Assembly (NCBI RefSeq): GCF_022179465.1
Contig: NZ_BPQV01000009.1
Span: 186,001 to 250,000, forward strand
Length of the DNA stretch: 64,000 nt
Direction: 5' to 3'
Source: Methylobacterium organophilum
GTDB lineage: Bacteria > Pseudomonadota > Alphaproteobacteria > Rhizobiales > Beijerinckiaceae
Of the stretch, positions 36,955-46,528 are shown one piece after another (position 1 is the stretch's first letter; the number at the start of each line of letters is the position of its first letter). The position numbers and the translations under genes were made by a program. The notes below the pieces were generated by a model, which made no database searches, was not told where the DNA came from, and worked only from the letters and a program-made list of their open reading frames with translations.

Positions 36955-37464
36955 TCACGCCCGGGCGGCGGTCACCGCGAGCTCGGGCTTGTGGTTCAGG
37001 GTCTGGAAGACGACGCAGTAGCGCTCGGTGAGATTGAGGAGCTGATCGAGCTTTTCCTGTGGAGCGTCGGTGTCGAGGGCGAAGCTGAGGCGGATCGCCC
37101 GGAAGCCGACCGGAGCGGTCTTGTCCACGCCGAGGGTGCCGCGGAAATCGAGATCGCCCTCGGCGCTGACCGTGCCGGCCCGCAGGGGAATCTCAAGGGC
37201 GGTGGCGACCGCCTTCACGGTCACGCCGGCGCAGGCGACCAGGGCCTCGAGCAGCATGTCGCCCGAGCACAGCTCGGCGCCGGAGCCGCCGGTGGCCGGA
37301 TGGAGCCCCGCTACGGCGAGCGCACGGCCCGTCTCGACCTTGCAGGCGATGCTGGTATCGTCGAGCGAGCCCTTGGCCTTGAGGGTGATGACCGCGGCTT
37401 CGGGGTCGTCCCGGTAACGGCTCTTGATAGGGGCCTGCAGGGCGCGCAGGGCTTCGGCGTCCAT
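36955..37464 (-). CDS. OsmC family protein
   Basis: A 169-residue OsmC/Ohr superfamily protein. The two redox cysteines lie in GAELCSGDMLLEALVACAGV, the usual arrangement for the family, with YCVVFQTLNHKPEL at the C-terminus. Such proteins reduce organic hydroperoxides using dithiol donors, although some members have other roles. It has its own gene and terminator, and it lies downstream of the ssu-type transporter on the same strand. Confidence 0.88.
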   Translation of the reverse strand: MDAEALRALQAPIKSRYRDDPEAAVITLKAKGSLDDTSIACKVETGRALAVAGLHPATGGSGAELCSGDMLLEALVACAGVTVKAVATALEIPLRAGTVSAEGDLDFRGTLGVDKTAPVGFRAIRLSFALDTDAPQEKLDQLLNLTERYCVVFQTLNHKPELAVTAARA

Positions 37465-37529
37465 GGGTGTTTCCTCTAATTCTTCGACGGAACCGGCTTA
37501 GGCGCTCACGCCGGCAGCCACAACCTGCT

Positions 37530-38315
37530 CTAGAACGAGCCGCCCCCAGCCAGGGCGGGTGTCCGCGGGCGCGGGCCGGAAGGCGGCTTAAGGGATCGAT
37601 CGAGGGCCGCGAGCACGGCCCGCGTCGCATCCTCGCTCCGCCGGGAAGCCGGATCGCGCGGGCGGGGCAGGTCGAGGATCACCGTCTCGTCGAGGCGACC
37701 GGGCTTGGGCCGCATCACCACCGCCCGGTCGGCAAGCGCTACCGCCTCGTTCACGTCGTGCGTGACGATCAGGACGGTCGGGCGCACCTCGTCCCAGAGG
37801 GCAAGCAGGTGTCCGTGCAGATCCTTGCGGGTGAAGGCATCAAGGGCCGAGAAGGGCTCGTCGAGGAGCAGCACCCGGGGATTGGCCACGAAGGCGCGGG
37901 CGATCGAAACCCGCTGCTGCTGCCCGCCGGACAATTCCCGCGGCCAGCGTCCGGCATGTTCCGCGAGGCCGACCCTCTCCAGGGCATGCGCGACCCGCTC
38001 CTGCCGTTCCGCCTTCGGCAGATCGGCGAGGCCGAAACCGACATTCTCGGCCACCGACAGCCAGGGAAGCAGCCGCGGCTCCTGGAAGACGAGCCCGACG
38101 CCGGGATGCGGCTTCTCGATCGCCTCCCCGTCGAGGGTAACGCGGCCGGCCGTGCCCCTGTCGAGACCGGCGATCAGACGCAGCAGCGTGGTCTTGCCGC
38201 AGCCCGAGCCGCCGATCAGCGCGACGATCTCCGCCTGGGACACGTCGAGCACGACGTCGTCGAGCGCCCACGTGCCGTCGGCATAGGTCTTCGAGAGGTT
38301 CTGGATGGAAAGCAT
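37530..38315 (-). CDS. ssuB: SsuB-like ABC transporter ATP-binding protein
   Basis: A 261-residue ATPase of the nitrate/sulfonate/taurine importer family. Walker A is GGSGCGKTTLL, the signature LSGGQQQRVSIARA, Walker B VLLLDEPFSALD, and the H-loop VTHDVNEAV. The start MLSIQNLSKTYADGTWALDD at 38315 fits the family. It belongs with the permease and binding protein genes at 38719-40630, but a small gene on the opposite strand (38421-38702) lies between it and the permease. Confidence 0.88.
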   Translation of the reverse strand: MLSIQNLSKTYADGTWALDDVVLDVSQAEIVALIGGSGCGKTTLLRLIAGLDRGTAGRVTLDGEAIEKPHPGVGLVFQEPRLLPWLSVAENVGFGLADLPKAERQERVAHALERVGLAEHAGRWPRELSGGQQQRVSIARAFVANPRVLLLDEPFSALDAFTRKDLHGHLLALWDEVRPTVLIVTHDVNEAVALADRAVVMRPKPGRLDETVILDLPRPRDPASRRSEDATRAVLAALDRSLKPPSGPRPRTPALAGGGSF

Positions 38316-38420
38316 CGGATCCCGGGCTTGCGGGGAAACGCCCCTGTCACACGAACGGCATAGCGGCTTCGGAGGGTCGGGTGCTACAGTTGGCTCCGGC
38401 TTCTCACGGGGACCGCTGCC

Positions 38421-38702
38421 GTGATCCCGATCCTCCGCTCCCTCGCGCTTCTCGGCGCCCTCCTCGCCGGACCGGCGCTCGGCGCCGACCTGCACGGCGC
38501 GCCCCCCGCCACCGGGCGCTTCCTCGCGACCTGCGAGGATCTCGGCCAGCTCTGCTTCGCCGATGCCTGTGGCCGCAACCAGATCGACGCCGCCCTGACC
38601 TGCCGCGCAGCCTGCCCCAGCTCCGTCACCCTGCGCGTCGAGCCGGCGCGCTGCCCTTTGCCGGAGGGCAAGGTGACGGTGGTGCTGCGGCGAAAGGGAT
38701 GA
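38421..38702 (+). CDS. Small Cys-rich exported protein
   Basis: A 93-residue protein from GTG 38421 with a signal peptide (LRSLALLGALLAGPALGA). The mature 70 residues contain six cysteines (in TCEDLGQLCFADACG, LTCRAACPS and ARCPLPEG), suggesting disulphide bonds in the periplasm. There is no family I recognise. The gene is antisense to, and nested between, the ATPase and permease genes of the ssu-type transporter; it must use its own promoter. Confidence 0.6.
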   Translation: MIPILRSLALLGALLAGPALGADLHGAPPATGRFLATCEDLGQLCFADACGRNQIDAALTCRAACPSSVTLRVEPARCPLPEGKVTVVLRRKG

Positions 38703-38718
38703 GCCGCGGCCTCAGGTC

Positions 38719-39552
38719 TCAAAGCGTCTCCCGCGTGGTGTCCTGCCAGCGCACGAGCGGGCTCGTCAGCGCGACGAGCAGAGCGTCGGCGAGCTTGCCG
38801 ACTACGGCGAAGGCGATGATCGCCGCCAGGATCTGCTCCGGCTTGCTGAATTGTTGCCCGTCCACGAGCAGGTAGCCCAGGCCCTCGGAGGCGCCCATCA
38901 GCTCCGCCGCGACCACGAACAGGAAGCCGAGGCCGAGCCCGGTGCGCAGCGCCACCAGCGTCGCCGGCAACACGGCGGGGAGCAGGATCCGCCGGGCGAG
39001 CGCCAGCTTCGACAGGCGGAAGATCCGGCCGACCTCCACGAGCTTGCGGTCAACGGAGGCGATGGCGCCGGCCACGCCGACATAGACCGGGAAGAACACC
39101 CCCACCGCGATCAGCGCGACCTTCGGCGTCTCCAGGATGCCGAACCACAGGATGAAGAGGGGGACCCAGGCGAGGGAGGGCACGGCCCGGAGCGCCTGGA
39201 GCGTCGGGTCGAGGAGCCAGCGCAGCGGCGCCAGCGTCGCCGTCAGCGTGCCGACGAGGATCCCCGCCCCGGCCCCGAAGGCGAAGCCGAAGGCGACGCG
39301 CAGGAGCGTCGCCTCGACATGTATCTGCAAATCCCCCGAAACGGCCAATCCCCACAGGGTCGCTCCGATCCGGCTCGGCGGCGGCATCAGCCGGCCCTGG
39401 GCGAGCCCGGCATCGACCGCGACTTCCCAGCCCGCCGCCAGCAGCAGCGGAAGGAGGAGGCCGAGGAGGAGCCGCCCCCCGCCAAGCGCCAACGGCCCCC
39501 GCAGCCGGGCGGCCGGGGCCAGGGGGCCGGAGGACACCGCGGAACCGCTCAT
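38719..39552 (-). CDS. ssuC: SsuC-like ABC transporter permease
   Basis: A 277-residue inner-membrane permease of the sulfonate/nitrate/taurine type. About six helices are visible, with PPPSRIGATLWGL before the transport domain, LRAVPSLAWVPLFILWFG and the EAA-type loop GRIFRLSKLALARRILLPAVLPA, which contacts the ATPase. The N-terminus is rich in Ala/Gly/Leu. It is followed on the minus strand by ssuB, 404 bp away, with a small opposite-strand gene in between. Confidence 0.88.
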   Translation of the reverse strand: MSGSAVSSGPLAPAARLRGPLALGGGRLLLGLLLPLLLAAGWEVAVDAGLAQGRLMPPPSRIGATLWGLAVSGDLQIHVEATLLRVAFGFAFGAGAGILVGTLTATLAPLRWLLDPTLQALRAVPSLAWVPLFILWFGILETPKVALIAVGVFFPVYVGVAGAIASVDRKLVEVGRIFRLSKLALARRILLPAVLPATLVALRTGLGLGFLFVVAAELMGASEGLGYLLVDGQQFSKPEQILAAIIAFAVVGKLADALLVALTSPLVRWQDTTRETL

Positions 39553-39658
39553 GCGGCGAGAATCCGGAGAGAAGGCTGCATGGGACGGGGAACGCAGGGG
39601 CTAAGGGCAGGTCGGAGGGTCGAAGGAGGACCGTATCGCCGGGCCCCGGGAACGCGCC

Positions 39659-40630
39659 TCAGCGCGCGGCCGGGGGATTGAACTGCGGGTCGATCAGCCC
39701 GTCCACCGCGGCCCCGACATCGGTCCCCGCCGGAATGACACCGGCCTGCTGCAGGGCGAGCCCCGCGGCCTTGATGCTCTCGGCCTGCACCGGGCCAACG
39801 GTCGGATGGCTCAGCTCGGTGCGCTCCAGCTGGCGGGCGATCACCGGCTCGGGCAGCTTGGTGGCGGCAACGAGCGCGCTCCTCAGCGCCTCGGGATGCG
39901 CGAGAGCATAGGCCCGCGCCTGCTCATAGGCCGAGATCACGGTCTTCACGAGCTCGGGCTGCTCCTTGAGGAAGGACTCGCGCACGTCGAGCACGCCCCA
40001 GGTGTTTGCGGCGGCGTTGCGGTGGAACAGCACGTCGCCGTTCTCGATCTCGGCCGCGGCCATCATCGGGTCGAGGCCGGCCCAGGCATCGACGTCGCCG
40101 CGGTCGAGGGCCGTGCGCCCGTCCGCGTGCTGGAGCAGGACGAGCTTGGCGTCCTTCTCGGTGAGCCCCGCCCCCTGCAGGGCGCGGATCAGGAAGATGT
40201 GCGGGTCGGTGCCCCGGGTGACGGCGATGCGCTTGCCCTTGAGGTCGGCCACCTTGGCGATGCCGGCATCCTTCCGGGTCACCAGGGCCGTCCATTCGGG
40301 CCGGGAATAGGCGTAGACCACCTTCACCGGATTGCCGTTGATGCGCGCGAGCAGGGCGGCCGCGCCGGCGGAGGAGCCGATATCGATGGCCCCGCCATTG
40401 AGGAACTCGAGCGCCTTGTTGGAGCCGAGCGACTGCGTCCAGCGTACCTTGATGCCCTTGGGCTTCAGGGCCTCCTCGAGAAACCCCTTCTCCTTCAGCA
40501 CGAGGCTGACCGGATTGTAGGTCGCCCAGTCGAGGCGAATCTCGCTCACCTCGGCCGCCCGGGCGGGGACGGCGGCGAGCCCAGCGAGACCGGCGAGGAA
40601 CGAGAGGAAGGCGCGGCGGACAAACGGCAT
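39659..40630 (-). CDS. ssuA: Aliphatic sulfonate-type substrate-binding protein
   Basis: A 323-residue periplasmic binding protein. The signal peptide (AFLSFLAGLAGLAAVPARAA) follows a VRRAF start that is weakly Tat-like. The mature protein has RLDWATYNPVSLVLKEKGFL, FLNGGAIDIGSSAGAAALLA and LKGKRIAVTRGTDPHIFLI, typical of the SsuA/NrtA/TauA fold. Aliphatic sulfonates are the likely ligand, but other alkyl anions are possible. No monooxygenase (ssuD) or reductase (ssuE) gene is in the window. A palindrome at 40690-40707 precedes it. Confidence 0.88.
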   Translation of the reverse strand: MPFVRRAFLSFLAGLAGLAAVPARAAEVSEIRLDWATYNPVSLVLKEKGFLEEALKPKGIKVRWTQSLGSNKALEFLNGGAIDIGSSAGAAALLARINGNPVKVVYAYSRPEWTALVTRKDAGIAKVADLKGKRIAVTRGTDPHIFLIRALQGAGLTEKDAKLVLLQHADGRTALDRGDVDAWAGLDPMMAAAEIENGDVLFHRNAAANTWGVLDVRESFLKEQPELVKTVISAYEQARAYALAHPEALRSALVAATKLPEPVIARQLERTELSHPTVGPVQAESIKAAGLALQQAGVIPAGTDVGAAVDGLIDPQFNPPAAR

Positions 40631-40689
40631 CGAACGTCACTCCGTCGGGCGGAGGATTTGCCCGGCGCGCCATCGCTAGGACCGGTTTG

Positions 40690-40707
40690 TTCGTTTCGTC
40701 AAACGAA
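40690..40707. promoter_or_regulatory. Palindrome upstream of ssuA
   Basis: TTCGTTT (40690-40696), a 4-base spacer CGTC, and AAACGAA (40701-40707) form a perfect inverted repeat 60 bp upstream of the ssuA start. It could be an operator for a transcription factor or a short hairpin. The responsible protein is unknown. Confidence 0.45.
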
Positions 40708-40838
40708 AATTCCCCCTGAGAGAACGATCTTCTCCAGGTCGCCGGTATGGGAGGAGCAACGATATCCTGAAGCGGGTTCAACGCATTCCCCGCACGGACA
40801 CGCTGTTTGCCGCAGGTTTACATGCTAACGGGGTCGGC

Positions 40839-43628
40839 ATGTTCGACGCCGCCGCCAGTCTCGAAAAAGTCCTGGAATCCCTCGATCGCGACGCCCGCGA
40901 GCCGACCCGCCTGCGCGCGGTTCTGGTGCCGGAGCTGCGCAAGGTCATCGAGGCGGGCCACCGGGATGCGGAAAGGCTCCTCCTGAAGGAACGCGACGGC
41001 GTCGCCTGCGCGCAGCGCCTGAGCGCGCTCACCGATGCGGTGGTTCGGGCGATCTACGACGCGGTGGTCTGGCGCCTCTACCCCAACGACAACCCCTCCA
41101 CGGGCGAGCAGCTCGCCGTCGTCGCCACCGGCGGCTACGGTCGGGGCACCATGGCGCCGGGCTCGGACATCGATCTCCTGTTCCTGCTTCCCTACAAGCA
41201 GACGGCCTGGTCGGAGAGCGTCGTCGAGGCGATGCTCTACGTGCTGTGGGACCTCAAGCTGAAGGTCGGCCACGCCACCCGCTCCGTCGAGGAATGCCTG
41301 CGGGAAGGTCGGGCGGACATGACGATCCGCACGGCGCTCCTGGAGGCCCGGTTCCTGTTCGGCTCGCGCACGCTGTTTGAGGAAATGGTGACCCGTTTCG
41401 ATTCCGAGCTCGTCATCGGTTCGGCCGCCGAGTTCGTCGATGCCAAGCTACGCGAGCGCGACGGGCGCGTGGCCAAGGCCGGCGCCTCCCGCTACCTCGT
41501 CGAGCCCAACGTCAAGGACGGCAAGGGCGGCCTGCGCGACCTCAACACGCTGTTCTGGATCGCGAAGTACACATATCGCGTGCGTGATCAGGTCGAGCTG
41601 GTCCATGCCGGGCTGTTCACCCCCGAGGAATACCGGCTGTTCGAGCGCTGCGAGGAGTTCCTGTGGCGGGTGCGCTGCCACCTGCACTTCGTCACCCGGC
41701 GCGCGGAGGAGCGGCTGTCCTTCGGGCTCCAGCCCAAGATCGCCGAGCGGCTCGGCTTCGGCGCCCGGGGCGGCCTCTCCGGCGTCGAGCGCTTCATGAA
41801 GGCCTATTTCCTGATTGCCAAGGACGTGGGCGACCTCACGGCCATCGTCTGCGCGGAGCTCGAAGCGCGCCACGCCAAGCGCACGCCGGTGCTCGACCGC
41901 TGGATCGGCAAGTTCCGTGACCGGTTCAGGGCCACCGCCATCGAGGCGGAGGATTTCTGGATCGACAACGGCCGGGTGAACGTGCGCACCGACGACACCT
42001 TCGAGCGCGACCCCATCAACCTGATCCGTCTGTTCTGGCTCGCCGACCGGCACAACCTCCCGGTCCATCCGGACGCCGCCCGCCTCGCCAACCGCTCCCT
42101 GCGGCTCATCACCCAGGCCGTGCGGTCGGATACGGAAGCCAACAAGCTGTTCCTCGACATCCTGACGTCGAAGAATGCACCGGAAACGACCCTGCGCCAG
42201 ATGAACGAGGCCGGCCTGCTCGGCCGGTTCATCCCGGACTTCCGGCGCATCGTCGCGATGATGCAGTTCAACATGTACCACCACTACACGGTGGACGAGC
42301 ACCTGCTACGCTCGATCGGCGTGCTCTCAGCGATCGATTCCGGCCGCGCAGCGGAGGATCAGCCCCTCGCCTCCCGGTTGATCGACACGATCCACAACCG
42401 GCGCGCGCTCTACGTGGCGGTGCTGTTGCACGACATCGCCAAGGGCCGGCCCGAGGACCACTCGATCGCCGGGGCCGCCATCGCCCGCAAGCTCGGGCCG
42501 CGCTTCGGCCTGACCCAGGCCGAGACGAACACGGTAGCTTGGCTAGTCGAACATCACCTGCTGATGTCGATGACCGCCCAGAGCCGCGATCTCTCGGATC
42601 CGAAGACGATCGAAAAATTCGCCGCGGTGGTGCAGAGCCTGGAGCGGCTGAAGCTGCTCGCCATCCTCACCGTCGCCGACATCAAGGCGGTCGGCCCGGG
42701 TGTCTGGACGGCGTGGAAGGGTACGCTGCTGCGCACCCTCTACGACGAGACCGAGGTGCTGCTCTCCGGCGGCCATTCGGAGATCGCCCGCACCGACCGG
42801 GTGCGCCTCATCCAGATGGCCCTGCGCGAGCGGTTGCCCGACTGGTCCTCGGAGGAGTTCGACGCCTATGCCGCCCGCCACAACCAAGCCTATTGGCTGA
42901 AGGTGGACGGCACGCGCCACTTCAAGAACGCCACCTTCATCCGCCAGGTCGTCGCGGAAGGGCGCACCAGCGCCACCGCCTACGAGACCGATCCCATCCG
43001 CGGCGTCACCGAATTGACGGTCTACTCGCCGGATCACCCGCGCCTGCTCGCGATCATCACCGGGGCCTGCTCGACCACGGGGGGCAACATCGTCGACGCG
43101 CAGATCTTCACCACGAGCGATGGCTTCGCCCTCGATTCGATCTTCATCTCTCGCGCCTTCGAGCGGGACGAGGACGAGATGCGCCGCGCCCAGCGGATCG
43201 CCGTGGCGATCGAGCGGGCACTGAAGGGCGAAATCAAGATCGCGGAGCTCGTTGCCGACAAGCACCAGGGCAAGGAGCGCCAGAAGACCTTCCTGGTGCC
43301 GCCGGACATCACCATCGACAACGCCCTGTCGAGCCGCGAGACCGTCGTCGAGATCACCGGCCTCGACCGGCCCGGGCTGCTCTACGAGCTCACCACCGCC
43401 ATCAACCGCCTGCAGCTCAACATCACCTCGGCCCATATCGCCACCTTCGGCGAGCGGGCGGTGGACGTGTTCTACGTGACCGACCTCACCGGCACGCGGG
43501 TGGTGCAGCCGGACCGGATCGCCGCGATCCGCGCCGCGGTGATGGAGGTGTTCGCGGTCGACGTCGCGGCCCTCCGGGCGGAGGGGCTCGACGCGCTCGT
43601 CGAGTCGCCGCCGCCGCGGGAGGCGTGA
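40839..43628 (+). CDS. glnD: [Protein-PII] uridylyltransferase GlnD
   Basis: The bifunctional nitrogen sensor that uridylylates PII under low glutamine and removes the UMP when glutamine is abundant. The 929-residue protein has the nucleotidyltransferase motif VATGGYGRGTMAPGSDIDLL (about 95-114), the GlnD-specific helical region, an HD phosphohydrolase domain (LLHDIAKGRPEDHS, near residue 530), and two ACT domains (ELTVYSPDHPRLLAIITGA near 725; EITGLDRPGLLYELTTAIN near 840). The length and order of domains are standard for alphaproteobacteria. It diverges from ssuA across 208 bp. Confidence 0.97.
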   Translation: MFDAAASLEKVLESLDRDAREPTRLRAVLVPELRKVIEAGHRDAERLLLKERDGVACAQRLSALTDAVVRAIYDAVVWRLYPNDNPSTGEQLAVVATGGYGRGTMAPGSDIDLLFLLPYKQTAWSESVVEAMLYVLWDLKLKVGHATRSVEECLREGRADMTIRTALLEARFLFGSRTLFEEMVTRFDSELVIGSAAEFVDAKLRERDGRVAKAGASRYLVEPNVKDGKGGLRDLNTLFWIAKYTYRVRDQVELVHAGLFTPEEYRLFERCEEFLWRVRCHLHFVTRRAEERLSFGLQPKIAERLGFGARGGLSGVERFMKAYFLIAKDVGDLTAIVCAELEARHAKRTPVLDRWIGKFRDRFRATAIEAEDFWIDNGRVNVRTDDTFERDPINLIRLFWLADRHNLPVHPDAARLANRSLRLITQAVRSDTEANKLFLDILTSKNAPETTLRQMNEAGLLGRFIPDFRRIVAMMQFNMYHHYTVDEHLLRSIGVLSAIDSGRAAEDQPLASRLIDTIHNRRALYVAVLLHDIAKGRPEDHSIAGAAIARKLGPRFGLTQAETNTVAWLVEHHLLMSMTAQSRDLSDPKTIEKFAAVVQSLERLKLLAILTVADIKAVGPGVWTAWKGTLLRTLYDETEVLLSGGHSEIARTDRVRLIQMALRERLPDWSSEEFDAYAARHNQAYWLKVDGTRHFKNATFIRQVVAEGRTSATAYETDPIRGVTELTVYSPDHPRLLAIITGACSTTGGNIVDAQIFTTSDGFALDSIFISRAFERDEDEMRRAQRIAVAIERALKGEIKIAELVADKHQGKERQKTFLVPPDITIDNALSSRETVVEITGLDRPGLLYELTTAINRLQLNITSAHIATFGERAVDVFYVTDLTGTRVVQPDRIAAIRAAVMEVFAVDVAALRAEGLDALVESPPPREA

Positions 43629-43653
43629 GACGGGGAAGCCCCGGCAGCGAAAC

Positions 43654-43681
43654 TTGATTTCGTTCCGGCCGCGCCTGATAT
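43654..43681 (+). promoter_or_regulatory. Candidate promoter of grpE
   Basis: TTGATT (43654-43659), a 16-bp spacer and TGATAT (43676-43681) lie about 80 bp upstream of grpE. The preceding C makes the -35 CTTGA, as in alphaproteobacterial sigma-32 promoters, which would suit a heat-shock gene. Sequence pattern only. Confidence 0.35.
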
Positions 43682-43760
43682 CAGCGCCGTCCGGACGCCT
43701 CTCGCGGGCGCTCCGCCAGGAATCCGGCGCAACAAGCAATCCGACTCAAGACGAACGGCG

Positions 43761-44381
43761 ATGATGGCAGATCCCATGCAGCACGACGACCGGCGCGAGG
43801 GAGCGGAAGAGGTGGCGCCCGAGGCGGCGCAGGCCGCTCCCGAGGCCACCGCGAAACCCGATGCGGACGCGCTCGCGGCCGCGCTCTCCGAGCGCGACGA
43901 GATGAAGGACCGGCTGCTCCGGACGCTCGCGGAGATGGAGAATCTCCGCCGACGCACCGAGCGCGAGGTGGCCGACGCCCGCACCTATGCCGTGACCAAC
44001 TTCGCCCGCGACGTTCTCAACGTCGCCGACAACATCCGCCGCGCCCTCGAGAGCGTGCCGGCAGAGGACCGCAATGGCGCAGAGGGCGCGCTGAAGGGCC
44101 TGATCGAAGGCATCGACCTGACCGAGCGCGACCTCTCCAAGACGCTGGAGCGGCATGGTGTGAAGGTCGTCGAGCCGAAGGGTCAGCGCTTCGACCCGAA
44201 CCGCCACCAGGCGATGTTCGAGGTGCCAGACGCCACGGTTCCGAACGGCACCGTCGTGCAGGTCGTCCAGACCGGCTACGTCATCGGCGAGCGCACCCTG
44301 CGCCCGGCCCTGGTCGGCGTGTCGAAGGGCGGTCCGAAGCCCGAGACCAAGAACGACGGCAAGCCGGCCGACGCGGCCTGA
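43761..44381 (+). CDS. grpE: Nucleotide exchange factor GrpE
   Basis: A 206-residue GrpE, the ADP/ATP exchange factor of DnaK. An acidic, Ala/Glu-rich N-terminus is followed by the long dimerisation helix ([20 protein letters not shown]) and the beta domain with [15 protein letters not shown] and [18 protein letters not shown], the family signature. dnaK and dnaJ are not adjacent. A second in-frame ATG is the next codon. A terminator follows at 44390-44430. Confidence 0.95.
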   Translation: MMADPMQHDDRREGAEEVAPEAAQAAPEATAKPDADALAAALSERDEMKDRLLRTLAEMENLRRRTEREVADARTYAVTNFARDVLNVADNIRRALESVPAEDRNGAEGALKGLIEGIDLTERDLSKTLERHGVKVVEPKGQRFDPNRHQAMFEVPDATVPNGTVVQVVQTGYVIGERTLRPALVGVSKGGPKPETKNDGKPADAA

Positions 44382-44389
44382 GGAAGCGG

Positions 44390-44430
44390 GGTTCGATCGC
44401 GCGATCGCCTCGGCCGAACCTCTTCTTTTC
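44390..44430 (+). terminator. Terminator after grpE
   Basis: GGTTCG (44390-44395) pairs with CGAACC (44415-44420), with an inner GATCGCGCGATC dyad, and is followed by TCTTCTTTTC. It lies 8 bp after the grpE stop. The rest of the 217-bp gap to convergent pheA shows nothing further. Confidence 0.5.
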
Positions 44431-44598
44431 GTCTTCCGAGGTGCAGCGAAGGGCGTCCTCGGCATCCTCCCGCCTCCCTGCCGCGACCGGCGGGGAACCG
44501 GGGTCTTACCGGAGGCAGCGCCGTCCCGTCGAGGGCGCGGGGATCGTCCTTCCGATCCCGGGGCCTGCCGCCGCGTCGCTCGGGGGCGGCAGGCCGCC

Positions 44599-45471
44599 CT
44601 ATTCCGCCGCCTGCCGCGTCGTCTCGCGGAAGGGGTGGGCCGGATAGGTGCCGATGATCTTCAATTCCCGGGAAAAGTAGCGCAGCTCCTCCAGGGCCCG
44701 GGCGAGCGCCGGCTCGTCCGGATGGCCGTCGACCTCGGCATAGAACTGGGTCGCGGTGAACTGGCCCTCGACCATGTAGCTCTCGAGCTTGGTCATGTTG
44801 ACGCCGTTGGTCGCGAAGCCGCCGAGCGCCTTGTAGAGGGCCGCCGGCAGGTTGCGCACATGAAAGACGAAGCTCGTCACCATGGGTTCGCCGCCCGCTT
44901 CCGCCTGTCCGGGTTCCGGCGAGAACACCACGAAGCGCGTGGTGTTGTGCGCCTCGTCCTCGACGTCCCGCTCCAGGATCTCCAGGCCGTAGACCTCCGC
45001 AGCCATGGCCGGAGCGAGGGCGGCGCGGGTCGGGTCGCCGATCTCGGCCACCTCGCGGGCGGCCCCCGCCGTGTCGCCCGCCACGACCGCCTTGACGCCG
45101 AGGCGGCGGATGATGCGGCGGCACTGGCCAAGCGCGTGGACGTGGCTGTGCACGGTCTTGATGTCGGCGAGCTTCGTGCCCGGCAACACCATCAGCTGGA
45201 AATGGATCGGTAGGAAGTGCTCGGCGACGATGTGCAGCGTCGCCGTCGGGATCAGGTGATGGATGTCGGCCACCCGCCCGGCGATCGAGTTCTCGATCGG
45301 GATCATGGCCAGCGCCGCCCGCCCCTCGTTCACGGCGGCGAAGCAATCCTCGAAGGTGGCGCAGGGCAGCGGCGTCCAGTCGGGATAGGCCTTGGCGCAG
45401 ATGATGTGCGAGTTGGCGCCGGGCTCGCCCTGATAGGCGATGGTTCGGTTCGAAGCGGTCATCGTGGGCAT
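44599..45471 (-). CDS. pheA: Prephenate dehydratase
   Basis: A monofunctional 290-residue enzyme converting prephenate to phenylpyruvate for phenylalanine synthesis. The catalytic domain has IAYQGEPGANSHIICAKAYP, MIPIENSIAGRVADIHHL and the conserved NTTRFVVFS with the catalytic TRF. An ACT domain follows (VTSFVFHVRNLPAALYKAL, NMTKLESYM), the site of phenylalanine feedback control. ATG 45471 touches the kdsB stop; ATG 45462 is an alternative three codons in. It is the second gene of a kdsB-pheA pair, an arrangement common in Hyphomicrobiales. Confidence 0.94.
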   Translation of the reverse strand: MPTMTASNRTIAYQGEPGANSHIICAKAYPDWTPLPCATFEDCFAAVNEGRAALAMIPIENSIAGRVADIHHLIPTATLHIVAEHFLPIHFQLMVLPGTKLADIKTVHSHVHALGQCRRIIRRLGVKAVVAGDTAGAAREVAEIGDPTRAALAPAMAAEVYGLEILERDVEDEAHNTTRFVVFSPEPGQAEAGGEPMVTSFVFHVRNLPAALYKALGGFATNGVNMTKLESYMVEGQFTATQFYAEVDGHPDEPALARALEELRYFSRELKIIGTYPAHPFRETTRQAAE

Positions 45472-46214
45472 CAGTTCAGGCGGCGGCCGGTGAGGACGGC
45501 ACGGGCGCGCTCCAGGTCTGCGGGGGTGTCGACGCCGAGCGGCAAGTCGTCGACGATCATGGCGTCGATGCGCATGCCGGCCTCCAGCGCGCGCAGCTGC
45601 TCCAATTTCTCACGCCGTTCCAGTTCGCCCTCCGGCAAGGCGACGAAGCGGGTCAGTGCCTTCCGGCGATAGGCGTAGAGGCCGATATGGTGGAAGAGCG
45701 GCCCATCCCCCCAGGGGGCACGTGACCGGCTGAAATAGAGGGCGCGCAGACGGGCCGGCGCCACGCCGTGACCGATGAGCTTGACCACGTTCGGGTCTTC
45801 CGCCTCCTCGGCCCGGGTGATCTCCGCGCAGAGCGTCGCAATGTCGACGGCGGGATCGGCCAGGGGCAGGATGGACGCGCCGATGATCGCAGGATCGATG
45901 GTCGGTAGGTCGCCCTGCACGTTGACGACGACGTCGTGCTCGCCATTGGGATCCACGGTGGCGAGAGCCTCGGCGAGACGATCCGAGCCCGAGGGATGGT
46001 CGGCCTTCGTCATCACGGCGAGGCCGCCGGCCGCCTCCACCGCCCGCGCAATCTCCGCCGTGTCCGTGGCGACGACCACGGGGCCGATCCCGGCCTCCGT
46101 GGCCCGGCGCCAGACATGCACGATCATCGGCTCGCCGGCGATCTCGGCGAGCGGCTTGTTCGGCAGCCGGGTGGCGGCCAGGCGCGCGGGGATGAGGACG
46201 AGGGGGTCGGACAT
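45471..46214 (-). CDS. kdsB: 3-deoxy-manno-octulosonate cytidylyltransferase
   Basis: CMP-Kdo synthetase, which activates Kdo for lipopolysaccharide inner-core synthesis. The 247-residue protein has [21 protein letters not shown] at the N-terminus, [32 protein letters not shown] and [15 protein letters not shown] 46214 gives the family start; an open frame to 46250 lacks similarity. Its stop overlaps the pheA start by one base (TGATG), so both are on one transcript. Confidence 0.95.
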   Translation of the reverse strand: MSDPLVLIPARLAATRLPNKPLAEIAGEPMIVHVWRRATEAGIGPVVVATDTAEIARAVEAAGGLAVMTKADHPSGSDRLAEALATVDPNGEHDVVVNVQGDLPTIDPAIIGASILPLADPAVDIATLCAEITRAEEAEDPNVVKLIGHGVAPARLRALYFSRSRAPWGDGPLFHHIGLYAYRRKALTRFVALPEGELERREKLEQLRALEAGMRIDAMIVDDLPLGVDTPADLERARAVLTGRRLN

Positions 46215-46528
46215 CGGCTCGGCAGCAGGGGCGCAGAACGGGCGCGGCAAGGACAGCGGATGGCCGGCTGCTTACCAGGGCGGTTCTGCCTTGTCATGGC
46301 GGAGCCACGGCTGCGCTCTTGCACGAGACGGGACGAAAGGGGTCCCGCGCGGAGTCGCCGCGCCCATGACCTGCATTTTCCTGCTACATGTAGCCACGCT
46401 TGGCATACCAGCCCATTGTCAAGATCGGGCCGGAGCGGCTAATCACCCTCGAACCCTTCCAGGGTCCGGCCTCTTTCGCCGGGCGCACTTCCTCCAGACC
46501 GTGATCCCGCTGCCGGAGCTTGTCGAGG
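46215..46528 (+). promoter_or_regulatory. Divergent control region between kdsB and the CycM-like gene
   Basis: A 314-bp gap without a gene. It contains a perfect 10-bp palindrome CTACATGTAG (46384-46393) and a possible plus-strand promoter, TTGTCA (46416-46421), 16 bp, GCTAAT (46438-46443), which would serve the cytochrome gene. No clear minus-strand promoter was found. Confidence 0.4.
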
